Shown here piece by piece: positions 43,066 through 49,592 of a stretch of 49,592 bases of DNA; positions within the stretch are counted from its first letter, which is position 1, and every line of letters starts with the position of its first letter. The stretch is from contig JACKBC010000049.1 in NCBI GenBank assembly GCA_020634755.1, positions 1 through 49,592 on the forward strand, in the 5' to 3' direction. The position numbers and the translations under genes were made by a program. This DNA comes from Caldilineaceae bacterium (lineage in GTDB: Bacteria > Chloroflexota > Anaerolineae > Caldilineales > Caldilineaceae). The notes under the pieces are model-generated. The model was not told the DNA's origin, did no database searches, and worked only from the letters and a program-made list of their open reading frames with translations.

Positions 43066-43836
43066 ATGACAACTCGCACAACCAAGCGAGCAGCTGGCAC
43101 GCCAACCTGGCTCGATCTGTCCACGCCAGATTTGGATGGAGCCAAAGCGTTCTACAAACAGATTTTTGGCTGGGACTACTTTGATACGGGCGCTGACTTT
43201 GGCCACTACAATATGGCCATGTCGCAGGGGCGCAATGCGGCCGGCATCGGTCCAATTTTCCCGCCCGATTCGCCCCAACCGTCGGCGTGGACCATCTATT
43301 TAGCCAGCGATGATATCAACGCCGATATGAAGCGCGTTCAAGAGTTGGGTGGACAGGTGATGGTGGAGCCAATGGTGATTGGGGATTCCGGCTCAATGGC
43401 GATTTGCGTTGATCCAACGGGGGCGGTCTTTGGGCTGTGGGAAGCAAATAACCATATTGGTTCCGGCGTTGAGAATGAGCATGGCGGCATGTCCTGGTTT
43501 GAAGTCAACACGCGTGATTCTGAGGCAGCACGCGCCTTTTATGAAGCACTCACCAACACCACGCCGAACAAGATGGAGGAGATGGACTATTACGTCATGC
43601 AGCGGGGCGATGATATGCTCTATGGCATCTTGCAAATGGATGCGCAGTGGGAGGGGATTCCACCTCACTGGATGGGCTATTTTACCGTCGATGACACAGA
43701 CGCCACTGTCGAACGCGCGGTGGCAGCGGGTGGACAGGTGCGCGTGCCCGCCTTTGATATGCCGTATGGCCGTATGGCTGTGCTGAGCGATCCATTTGGT
43801 GCTACGTTTTCCATTGTGCAACCACCAGCGGCATAA
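43066..43836 (+). CDS. VOC family protein, two glyoxalase-like domains (paralogue 1)
   Basis: A 256-residue protein with two vicinal-oxygen-chelate domains. Domain 1 has PTWLDLSTPDLDGAKAFYKQ and IFGWDY, ending GSMAICVDPTGAVFGLW. Domain 2 has MSWFEVNTRDSEAARAFYEA and ends GRMAVLSDPFGATFSIVQPP. The layout matches the CFP30B-like group of putative glyoxalase/bleomycin-resistance proteins. AAAGGAG precedes the ATG at ideal spacing. A clear paralogue lies at 45899-46672. Metal ligands are only partly conserved, so ligand binding rather than glyoxalase I activity is possible. Confidence 0.9.
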   Translation: MTTRTTKRAAGTPTWLDLSTPDLDGAKAFYKQIFGWDYFDTGADFGHYNMAMSQGRNAAGIGPIFPPDSPQPSAWTIYLASDDINADMKRVQELGGQVMVEPMVIGDSGSMAICVDPTGAVFGLWEANNHIGSGVENEHGGMSWFEVNTRDSEAARAFYEALTNTTPNKMEEMDYYVMQRGDDMLYGILQMDAQWEGIPPHWMGYFTVDDTDATVERAVAAGGQVRVPAFDMPYGRMAVLSDPFGATFSIVQPPAA

Positions 43837-43858
43837 ATTAAATCCTCTGCAAAAGGCA

Positions 43859-43917
43859 AAATAGCCACAGAAAACGCAAAAGGCTCAAAGAAGATTTTTG
43901 TGTTTTTGTGGCTATTG
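43859..43917. terminator. Long AT-rich hairpin after the first VOC gene
   Basis: AATAGCCACAGAAAACGC at the left pairs with a right arm reading GTGTTTTTGTGGCTATT with few mismatches. The T-rich right arm suits a transcription terminator for the VOC gene; it begins about 23 bp after the stop. Confidence 0.5.
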
Positions 43918-43995
43918 ATAGTTTTTGCAATCGAACCATAAATTTGATTAAGAACAGATGACTAGCATCTTGAGTCTCTTATAAAGGAGATAACT

Positions 43996-45111
43996 ATGAG
44001 TGGCGTACGTGTATTGGTTGGCACACAAAAAGGCGCTTTCATTTTGACATCGGATGAGGCGCGCAAAGATTGGGAAATTAGCGGCCCACACTTTGCCGGC
44101 TGGGAGATTTATCACATCAATGGTTCGGCGGTCAATCCGAACCGGCTCTATGCCTCGCAATCGACCGGCTGGTTTGGCCAGCTGATCCAGCGCTCGGATG
44201 ACGGCGGCGAGACGTGGGAGCCGGTGGGCAAAGATTTCGCCTATGAGGGCACGCCCGGCACCCATCAGTGGTATGACGGCACGCAGCACCCGTGGGAATT
44301 CAAGCGCGTCTGGCATTTGGAACCATCGCTGAGCGAAGCCGACACGGTTTACGCTGGCGTGGAAGATGCGGCGCTCTTTAAATCGACCGACGGCGGCCAA
44401 AGTTGGCAAGAGCTGCCGGGGTTGCGCGAGGTAAAAGGGGGCCTTTGGCAGCCCGGTGCGGGCGGCATGTGTCTACACACCATTTTGCTGGACCCCAACA
44501 ACCCCAACCGCATCTTTGTGGCCATTTCGGCCGCTGGCGCCTTCCGCACTGACGATGGCGGCGAAACGTGGCTGCCCATCAACAAAGGGCTGATTTCACC
44601 CTGGGAACTGCCCGATTCTGCCGCTGACGTGGGTCACTGCGTCCATAATCTGGCCATGCATCCATCGCAGCCCAATGTGGTTTTTATGCAAAAGCATTGG
44701 GACGTCATGCGCACCGACGATGCTGGCGACATGTGGCATGAGATTAGCGGCAATCTGCCCAGCGATTTTGGCTTCCCCATTGCCGTGCACGCGCACGAAC
44801 CGGAGACGGTCTACGTGGTCCCCATTAAGAGCGATTCCGAACATTACCCGCCCGACGGCAAGCTGCGCGTCTATCGTAGCCGCAGCGGCGGCAATGAATG
44901 GGAAGCGCTGACCAACGGTCTGCCGCAGGAAAATTGCTACATGAATGTCCTGCGCGACGCCATGGCGGTGGATGCACTAGACGAGTGCGGCATCTACTTT
45001 GGCACCACGGGCGGGCAGCTTTACGCTTCCGCAGATGCAGGTGACAGCTGGATGACGATTGCGCCCAACCTGCCCAAAATTTTATCGGTAGAAGTGCAGA
45101 CTTTAAAGTAG
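43996..45111 (+). CDS. BNR/Asp-box repeat beta-propeller protein (sialidase-like fold)
   Basis: A 371-residue propeller protein without a signal peptide. Asp-box repeats S-X-D-X-G-X-T-W occur as RSDDGGETW, KSTDGGQSW, RTDDGGETW, RTDDAGDMW and ASADAGDSW, with matching strands between (NRLYASQ, DTVYAGVED, NRIFVAIS, ETVYVVPIK, GIYFGTTGG). Such WD40-like/Vps10-like propellers are often called exo-alpha-sialidase, but the Arg triad of real sialidases is not evident, so binding or scaffold roles are as likely. AAAGGAG is well placed upstream. A hairpin follows the gene. Confidence 0.85.
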   Translation: MSGVRVLVGTQKGAFILTSDEARKDWEISGPHFAGWEIYHINGSAVNPNRLYASQSTGWFGQLIQRSDDGGETWEPVGKDFAYEGTPGTHQWYDGTQHPWEFKRVWHLEPSLSEADTVYAGVEDAALFKSTDGGQSWQELPGLREVKGGLWQPGAGGMCLHTILLDPNNPNRIFVAISAAGAFRTDDGGETWLPINKGLISPWELPDSAADVGHCVHNLAMHPSQPNVVFMQKHWDVMRTDDAGDMWHEISGNLPSDFGFPIAVHAHEPETVYVVPIKSDSEHYPPDGKLRVYRSRSGGNEWEALTNGLPQENCYMNVLRDAMAVDALDECGIYFGTTGGQLYASADAGDSWMTIAPNLPKILSVEVQTLK

Positions 45112-45139
45112 GCAATCGTTCAAAACAACTTGTAGATTT

Positions 45140-45172
45140 AAACGTGTCAGCTCTTCGAGACCTGACACGTTT
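45140..45172. terminator. Hairpin downstream of the BNR-repeat gene
   Basis: AAACGTGTCAG and CTGACACGTTT are perfect 11-bp arms with a CTCTTCGAG inner stem in the loop, 29 bp after the stop. The centre resembles the inner palindrome of element B at 13277-13306. It lacks a clear T-run. Confidence 0.55.
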
Positions 45173-45214
45173 ACTCGCCAACTTAGTTCCTAACGCTTAC
45201 CAAAGGATTACGAG

Positions 45215-45736
45215 ATGCAACAAACGGAATACCCCTTGATTAGGTTTTACAAAGGGTGGGCCACCTACCAACGCATGTTAACCGAAGTGGTGGCCCCGCT
45301 TTCAATGGACCATTTGGATTTGACCATAGCGCCGGGAAAATGGACGGTTGGCCAGCTTGTGCAACATATTGCATTCAATCGCGTGTGGTGGTTTCAATTG
45401 TGGATGAACCAGGGCGATGCCTCATTGGCACCGCTGCTTGGGTGGGACCCCACCGTGCAGACACAACCGTTGAAGTCGTCTGCCGACGAATTGGTGGCGG
45501 CTCTGGCTTCTTCTTGGTCCATGATTGATACGGCATTGAATCGCTGGACAGCCGCCGATCTAGCAGGAGAGTGTCCGGTGCCCACCACGTTGAGCGCAGA
45601 AGAACAGGCAATCTTCAGACCCTCCACCCGAGATTGGATCATCTGGCACGTGCTGGAACACGAGATACATCATGGTGGAGAGATTTCTCTCATCCTTGGG
45701 GTAAATGGCTTGTTAGGGATTTACGGGGATTTTTAG
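45215..45736 (+). CDS. DinB family protein (paralogue 1)
   Basis: A 173-residue four-helix DinB/YfiT-like protein. The three metal His positions are visible: the first in GQLVQHIAFNRVWW and the other two in WHVLEHEIHHGGEISLILG. PGKWTVGQLVQHI is the typical motif for the second helix. Members are thiol-dependent S-transferases or metal-binding proteins of stress and detoxification. The C-terminal HVLEHEIHHGGEISLILGVN is nearly identical to that of the paralogue at 48548-49039, which points to local duplication. CCAAAGGA is upstream of the start. Confidence 0.9.
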   Translation: MQQTEYPLIRFYKGWATYQRMLTEVVAPLSMDHLDLTIAPGKWTVGQLVQHIAFNRVWWFQLWMNQGDASLAPLLGWDPTVQTQPLKSSADELVAALASSWSMIDTALNRWTAADLAGECPVPTTLSAEEQAIFRPSTRDWIIWHVLEHEIHHGGEISLILGVNGLLGIYGDF

Positions 45737-45791
45737 TTTTACTGCTAACGTGAAATCAAACAGAGAAGTGTGGTTTTGGCAGTGCCATCTA

Positions 45792-45847
45792 CCCGGAAGC
45801 GGCCACCTGTGGCTTTGATAACCCACATGCTTTGCGCCGCTTCCGGG
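45792..45847. other. Hairpin in the gap before the second VOC gene
   Basis: CCCGGAAGCGGC and GCCGCTTCCGGG are perfect 12-bp arms with a GCCAC-CTGT-GGC inner pairing, in a 162-bp gap between DinB and VOC genes. There is no T-run; it may be a REP-like repeat or a processing site. Confidence 0.55.
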
Positions 45848-45898
45848 CAGATTCAGTACTATCGTTTTCAATGTACTTTACTCTAAAATAGGAGAACT

Positions 45899-46672
45899 AT
45901 GACTACATATCTAGAAGCAAAAGCTGCCGGCAGACCCACCTGGACCGATCACGCTTCGCCCGATGCTGAGGCGGCGCGCAACTTTTACCATGCCGTCTTT
46001 GGCTGGCAGTACGATATCGGCGGACCCGAGTTTGGCGGCTATACCACGGCGCGTCTTGGCGCGTATCCAGTAGCGGGGATGAGCGCCATTCCAGAGAGCA
46101 TGCCCGATCTGAAACCTAACTGGGGATTATACTTTGCCAGCAACGATATAAATGCCGACGTTGCACGCGCCGAAGCGCTGGGCGCCAAAATAATTTTCCC
46201 CGTTATGGAAGTAGGGCCTTTTGGCAGCATGGTTCACCTTGAAGACCCCACAGGTGCGCAATTTGCTTTGTGGCAGGCCGCATCGCATGTGGGTTGGCAG
46301 GTGAGCAACGAGCCGGGTGCCATTGCCTGGCTGGAGCTCTATTCGCCCAATGCCAAAGCGGCGCGCGATTTTTATGCAGCGATGCTCAACACCACCGCCG
46401 ATCCAATGCCCGGCGGCATGGAGTACTACGTGCTCAAACAGGGCGATGACCAGCTTTGCGGCATTATGCAGATCGATCCGGCGTGGGGGCCTATGCCCGC
46501 ACAGTGGGTCAACTACTTCGCCGTGGCCAACGCCGATGAAACCGTGGCAACTGTCATCAAGCATGGTGGCCAGCAAATGGGCGGCATCGATGATTCGCCC
46601 TTTGGCCGCATTGCCGCGTTGATGGACCCATTTGGCGCCATCTTTAAGATTGTCCAGCCACCAGTGGGTTAA
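45899..46672 (+). CDS. VOC family protein, two glyoxalase-like domains (paralogue 2)
   Basis: A 257-residue paralogue of the protein at 43066-43836 with the same two-domain order. Domain 1 has PTWTDHASPDAEAARNFYHA and VFGWQYD and ends EDPTGAQFALW. Domain 2 has IAWLELYSPNAKAARDFYAA and ends GRIAALMDPFGAIFKIVQPP. AGGAG is upstream. The two copies are clearly related but differ at many positions, so duplication is not recent. Domain 1 has His at HASPD where the paralogue has Ser, which could change metal binding. Confidence 0.9.
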   Translation: MTTYLEAKAAGRPTWTDHASPDAEAARNFYHAVFGWQYDIGGPEFGGYTTARLGAYPVAGMSAIPESMPDLKPNWGLYFASNDINADVARAEALGAKIIFPVMEVGPFGSMVHLEDPTGAQFALWQAASHVGWQVSNEPGAIAWLELYSPNAKAARDFYAAMLNTTADPMPGGMEYYVLKQGDDQLCGIMQIDPAWGPMPAQWVNYFAVANADETVATVIKHGGQQMGGIDDSPFGRIAALMDPFGAIFKIVQPPVG

Positions 46673-46683
46673 AGGTAGAGTAC

Positions 46684-46860
46684 GTGGCTAAAGCATCAGC
46701 CTTAATCGATTGGATTCGCGTTTCTGGCTATGCGATGGATCGCTGGGATACAGAGCTTGGCGACACATTCACCTGTCGATACGAGGTCTATGTTTCAGAC
46801 ATTGAAAGTGAGCCAGACAACAAGAAGTGGATGCAGGAATTAGCAATTAAGCTGAAATGA
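46684..46860 (+). CDS. Small hypothetical protein (58 aa) coupled to DUF1905
   Basis: A 58-residue frame starts with GTG 46684, 12 bp after the VOC stop, with AAAGG-TAGAG upstream. It reads VAKASALIDWIRVSGYAMDR, then DTELGDTFTCRYEVYVSD and ends KKWMQELAIKLK. Its TGA overlaps the ATG of the DUF1905 gene in an ATGA junction, the usual sign of translational coupling. I do not recognise a family. It has one Cys and a balanced charge, with no signal or membrane segment. Confidence 0.6.
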   Translation: MAKASALIDWIRVSGYAMDRWDTELGDTFTCRYEVYVSDIESEPDNKKWMQELAIKLK

Positions 46861-47141
46861 CTATCCATTTTGAAGGCACAATTTGGTTTTGGCGCGGTCC
46901 CGCGCCTTGGTACTTTGTGACCGTTCCGCCAGAGCAATGTGAGGAGCTGCGCGCCATTTCCGGTTTAGTAACCTATGGCTGGGGCATGATCCCGGCCACC
47001 GTGCGGCTGGGTAAAAGCCAATGGGAAACTGCTTTGTGGCCTAAAGATGGACAGTACATTGTGCCCCTCAAAGCCAGCATACGCAAGGCCGAAAAGTTGG
47101 ATGAGGGCGACTGCGTCACGATCAGGCTCGAAGTTGGTTAA
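46857..47141 (+). CDS. DUF1905 domain-containing protein
   Basis: A 94-residue protein of the DUF1905 family. The opening FEGTIWFWRGPAPWYFVTVP and the late block GQYIVPLKASIRKAEKLDEGD are the diagnostic parts, matching the family's strand-rich barrel. DUF1905 is often fused to or next to YdeI/bacteriocin-protection domains; a YdeI-like gene does occur 2.2 kb further on in this cluster. It is coupled to the 58-residue ORF before it. There is no known enzymatic role. Confidence 0.88.
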   Translation: MTIHFEGTIWFWRGPAPWYFVTVPPEQCEELRAISGLVTYGWGMIPATVRLGKSQWETALWPKDGQYIVPLKASIRKAEKLDEGDCVTIRLEVG

Positions 47142-47238
47142 TCGACCGCCATATAGAACGCCATATAAAACTAATGGCTTAGAGCTATGGAACAAGACTT
47201 TCAATGAGTTATGTAGTAGACATAAAATAGGAGAAACT

Positions 47239-47910
47239 ATGGCTGACAAACTTCGCGTGGTGATCGAAATCGGCCCCAAAGGGAAGAAGGTCGTTGCGGT
47301 AGCTCCAGCGTGGCCCGGTCTGGCGCGTGGGGCAAAGACCGAAGAGGCAGCCGTGGAACGTTTACTCTCCTACGTCCCGCGCTATGCAACGATCGCAAAG
47401 TTGGCCGGGATGGAAGCTGCGTTTGCGAGCAGCCCCACCGTCGACGTGATGGAGCGATATCCAGGCACGGGATCAACTGACTTCTGGGGTATCTCCTTTG
47501 CGTTTTCGAGCATCGACCAGGAAGCCATGTCGGATGAAGCGCTGGAGCGTGAGCTGACGCTGTTGCAAGCGTGCTGGGCATTTTTCGACGATGTGCGTGC
47601 CCGCGTATCGGCGGAGCTGCAGAAAGGGCCGCGCGGCGGCGGACGCGATCGAGACCGCATTGTTCATCATGTCTTGGCCAACGAGCAGGACTGGGCCAAG
47701 GGGCTTGGCGTGCACACCCCAGACGATGCGCTGCTGACGAGTGAGGGGCTAAAAGTGCATCGCGATGCCTATTGCCAAGCCATCCGCGACTATCATTCTC
47801 AGGGTAAAATGGCCGGCAAGTGGCCGCTGCGGTATCTGATTCGACACACCGCCTTTCACACGCTCGATCACGCCTGGGAAATGGAAGATAAGGATCTGTC
47901 GGACAAATAA
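47239..47910 (+). CDS. DinB-like family protein (paralogue 2, divergent)
   Basis: A 223-residue cytoplasmic protein. I chose ATG 47239, which has TAGGAG upstream; the longer frame lies in the gap after DUF1905. Helical segments include RGGGRDRDRIVHHVLANEQD with a possible metal His, and RYLIRHTAFHTLDHAWEMED near the C-terminus with His residues spaced as in DinB-fold proteins. It lacks the HVLEHE-IHHGGE ending of the other two DinB proteins here and has an N-terminal DUF1902/HicB-like strand-helix (RVVIEIGPKGKKVVAVAPAWPG, quoted across a break). Assignment to the DinB superfamily is moderately sure. Confidence 0.7.
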   Translation: MADKLRVVIEIGPKGKKVVAVAPAWPGLARGAKTEEAAVERLLSYVPRYATIAKLAGMEAAFASSPTVDVMERYPGTGSTDFWGISFAFSSIDQEAMSDEALERELTLLQACWAFFDDVRARVSAELQKGPRGGGRDRDRIVHHVLANEQDWAKGLGVHTPDDALLTSEGLKVHRDAYCQAIRDYHSQGKMAGKWPLRYLIRHTAFHTLDHAWEMEDKDLSDK

Positions 47911-47931
47911 GCGAGAAAGGGAAAACCTACA

Positions 47932-48513
47932 ATGGCAACCGTTCGCGAAGGAAGCAAGCAGGCTTTACTGATTGTGGATGTACAAGTTGGCGTGATGCAA
48001 AATGTTTGGGATGCTGAGCGCGTCATCGGCAATGTGGCCAAAGCAGTCGAGAAAGCGCGCCAACAAGGCGTCCCCGTGATTTGGGTGCAACATGCACATG
48101 AGGAAGAGATCCCATACGGCAGTTCTGCATGGCAGTGGGTTGCCGAACTATCACCCGCAGAAGGTGAAGCGCGTGTCTATAAACAATTCAACTCATCATT
48201 TGAAGAGACCAATCTCGAGGAAATTCTCGCGGACCTCGGCATTACCCACGTTGTTTTGGCTGGCGCTGCATCCAACTGGTGTATCCGCTCCACCGCCTAT
48301 GGCGCGCTCGACCGTGGCTACGATCTGACCCTGATCAAAGATGCGCATAGCACCGAATCCATGGAATTTGATGATGGCGTTGTGGTTGAGGCGGCACACA
48401 TTATTCGCGAGCTGAACATTGCCATGACGTGGACAGACTATCCAGGACGGACCACCAGCACGGCAACTGTTGATGAATTCGATTTTGCTGTGCCGAACGT
48501 TCTTAGCTGCTGA
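47932..48513 (+). CDS. Isochorismatase-family cysteine hydrolase
   Basis: A 193-residue cysteine hydrolase of the isochorismatase/nicotinamidase fold. The catalytic triad can be placed as Asp in LLIVDVQVGVM, Lys in VYKQFNSSFEET and Cys in VLAGAASNWCIRSTAYGALD. The VIWVQHAHEE segment matches the metal or substrate loop. The substrate (isochorismate, nicotinamide, biuret or ureidoacrylate) is not determinable. AGAAAGGGAAAA lies upstream of ATG 47932, 21 bp after the DinB-like stop, so cotranscription is likely. Confidence 0.93.
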   Translation: MATVREGSKQALLIVDVQVGVMQNVWDAERVIGNVAKAVEKARQQGVPVIWVQHAHEEEIPYGSSAWQWVAELSPAEGEARVYKQFNSSFEETNLEEILADLGITHVVLAGAASNWCIRSTAYGALDRGYDLTLIKDAHSTESMEFDDGVVVEAAHIIRELNIAMTWTDYPGRTTSTATVDEFDFAVPNVLSC

Positions 48514-48547
48514 GCGAACCATAAAGTTAAATCCAGGAGAGCAACAA

Positions 48548-49039
48548 ATGCCCCAACAAACGCAATCGACGCTAGAGACAATCTATGCCAATTGGCGCGG
48601 TTACAATGAAAAGCTGCGCGACGCTATAGCCCCGCTGACGGACGAGCAACTCTTAATTCAACCTGCCGCCCATATGTGGCCGTTAGGGCAGATCGTACAG
48701 CATATTATTTCGGTCAGGGCGGGGTGGTTCAGCGGAACGCTACAGGATGATGACGAATCGATGGACGCGTATATGGAATGGGGCCAGCGTGAATCACCGG
48801 CGCGCAGCGCAGCAGAATTGGCACGCGGTCTCGATGAAACGTGGGCCTTTATCGAATCTCGCTTGCAGCGCTGGACGCCCGACGACTGCGCCAAGACTTT
48901 TCCCGATGAATGGGATGGCCAGGTGTATGAAGTATCGCGCAGCTGGGTGATCTATCACGTGCTGGAGCACGATCTGCATCACGGCGGCGAAGTCTCGTTG
49001 ATCCTGGGGATGAATGGCTTGAAAACCCTCGATCTCTAA
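48548..49039 (+). CDS. DinB family protein (paralogue 3)
   Basis: A 163-residue DinB-fold protein; ATG 48548 has CAGGAGAG upstream. His ligands appear in GQIVQHIISVRAGW and in the C-terminal HVLEHDLHHGGEVSLILGMN. It shares the latter almost exactly with the gene at 45215-45736, so these two are close paralogues. It starts 34 bp after the isochorismatase-like gene and may belong to the same transcript. Confidence 0.9.
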   Translation: MPQQTQSTLETIYANWRGYNEKLRDAIAPLTDEQLLIQPAAHMWPLGQIVQHIISVRAGWFSGTLQDDDESMDAYMEWGQRESPARSAAELARGLDETWAFIESRLQRWTPDDCAKTFPDEWDGQVYEVSRSWVIYHVLEHDLHHGGEVSLILGMNGLKTLDL

Positions 49040-49147
49040 TAGACAACGCAAATCAACATGGCACAAAGGGTAGACGCCAACCAGGTGGGCGCAGCAGGCG
49101 GCGCCCCTACGAATGTGCCACTTCTATTTGAGTTTTCTATCAGTTAG

Positions 49148-49226
49148 GACTTACGCAAGGCTTGCATAAAATCACATGGAATGCGAACGGATTCACGCCT
49201 GGCAATCCACAGGCGCTGCGTAAGTC
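49148..49226. repeat. Element B, copy 3
   Basis: The ends are GACTTACGCA and TGCGTAAGTC as in the copy at 13259-13335; the interior has no clear hairpin. It occupies part of a 285-bp gap (49040-49324) between the DinB and YdeI-like genes. A GC-rich stretch of the GTGGGCGCAGCAGGCGG kind also lies in that gap, at about 49085-49110. No other gene is seen there. Confidence 0.75.
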
Positions 49227-49324
49227 GTGTCAGTGAATTTTGTCCCGCGTGATCCCGATGGGTATTACGTGGTGGTCAGCGCGCTTGTTGCGGATAATAG
49301 GCGTTCGTCGATGGAGAAATTACG

Positions 49325-49592
49325 ATGGCAAGTGATACACTACCCACGGTAGAATTTACAAACGCACGTGAACTCCGTATGTGGTTAGAAAAGCACCACA
49401 CCAACTCAAGCGGCCTTTGGATTCGCATCTTCAAGAAGAATGCCGGCATTCCATCGGTTACATTTGAAGAAGTACTGGATGAAGGGCTTTGCTTTGGTTG
49501 GAGTGAAAGCATGAGGCGGGGTTATGACAAAGTGTCTTACCTGCAAAGGTTCACGCCACGTAAGTCGCCTGGAACTCAATCGGCCCGTAATC
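49325..49592 (+). CDS. YdeI/OmpD-associated family protein (partial at window end)
   Basis: The first 89 residues are visible: MASDTLPTVEFTNARELRMW, then SSGLWIRIFKKNAGIPSVTF, EEVLDEGLCFGW and YLQRFTPRKSPG. These are hallmarks of the YdeI-like (bacteriocin-protection) family: the WL-FHHT-S-G-WL-I-KK pattern, EEVLDEALCFGWIDS and FTPRKS-SW. Relatives read GWIDS where this protein has GWSES. The rest of the protein lies beyond the right edge. It extends the run of small soluble proteins; DUF1905, a frequent partner of this family, is 2.2 kb upstream. Confidence 0.88.
   Translation, partial: MASDTLPTVEFTNARELRMWLEKHHTNSSGLWIRIFKKNAGIPSVTFEEVLDEGLCFGWSESMRRGYDKVSYLQRFTPRKSPGTQSARN

Overview
The window is about 49.6 kb of bacterial chromosome with densely packed genes. 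The likely source is a member of the Chloroflexota (Anaerolineae/Caldilineae-like). This is an inference from a mix of features: a SARP/BTAD regulator, a DevBCA-type exporter, a secreted DUF11-rich protein ending in a short LP(V/L)-basic tail, Uma2 nucleases, and many dispersed palindromic intergenic elements. No tRNA, rRNA, CRISPR array or intact transposase was seen.

Layout. (1) 0-6.5 kb holds housekeeping genes: a PaaG-like enoyl-CoA hydratase cut by the window edge, a SARP-type regulator behind three copies of an ~85-bp repeat, a divergent prs, mutS and a DUF503 gene. (2) 6.6-9.15 kb is a gene graveyard. It holds a short GyrI-like ORF, a BrnT/BrnA-like toxin-antitoxin pair with an in-frame TAA in each gene, a multiply frameshifted LipM/LplA-type gene, and a second broken BrnT/BrnA-like pair. 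None of these decayed genes is obvious from open reading frames alone. (3) 9.15-14.8 kb, minus strand, reads rplU-rpmA-rpmE, a terminator, then tdk, a histone-deacetylase-family gene, a lipoprotein hydrolase and ygfZ. (4) 15-19.5 kb is a TetR regulator followed by HlyD-like adaptor, FtsX-like permease and ATPase genes, closed by a strong terminator. (5) 19.6-24.4 kb holds a DEAD-box helicase convergent with an FGGY sugar kinase, an MFS transporter remnant and a glutamate-synthase-like FMN protein. (6) 24.8-29.05 kb is a peptide/nickel-type ABC importer whose binding-protein gene is split from its permeases by 650 bp of inverted repeats. (7) 29.8-33.4 kb holds a 968-residue collagen-like exported protein and a 5 x 50-bp array of hairpin-forming tandem repeats. 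(8) 33.4-41.8 kb holds glucarate dehydratase, a ThuA-like/DUF11 secreted protein, a TrmH-family methyltransferase, a fused ABC exporter, Uma2 and an M20 peptidase. (9) 41.9-49.6 kb is a same-strand run of small soluble proteins opened by a perfect consensus sigma-70 promoter: DUF3224, YCII, two VOC paralogues, a BNR-repeat protein, three DinB-like proteins, an isochorismatase-like hydrolase, DUF1905, a 58-aa unknown and a YdeI-like protein.

The most unusual material is intergenic. There is a dispersed ~85-bp element with CAGTAGACCGCAAC-type inverted ends (six copies), a second family bounded by GACTTACGCA/TGCGTAAGTC, a fold-back element at 27.1 kb, and the 50-bp array upstream of glucarate dehydratase with diverged single copies elsewhere. 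Functions are from motif recognition by eye; no database search was run.
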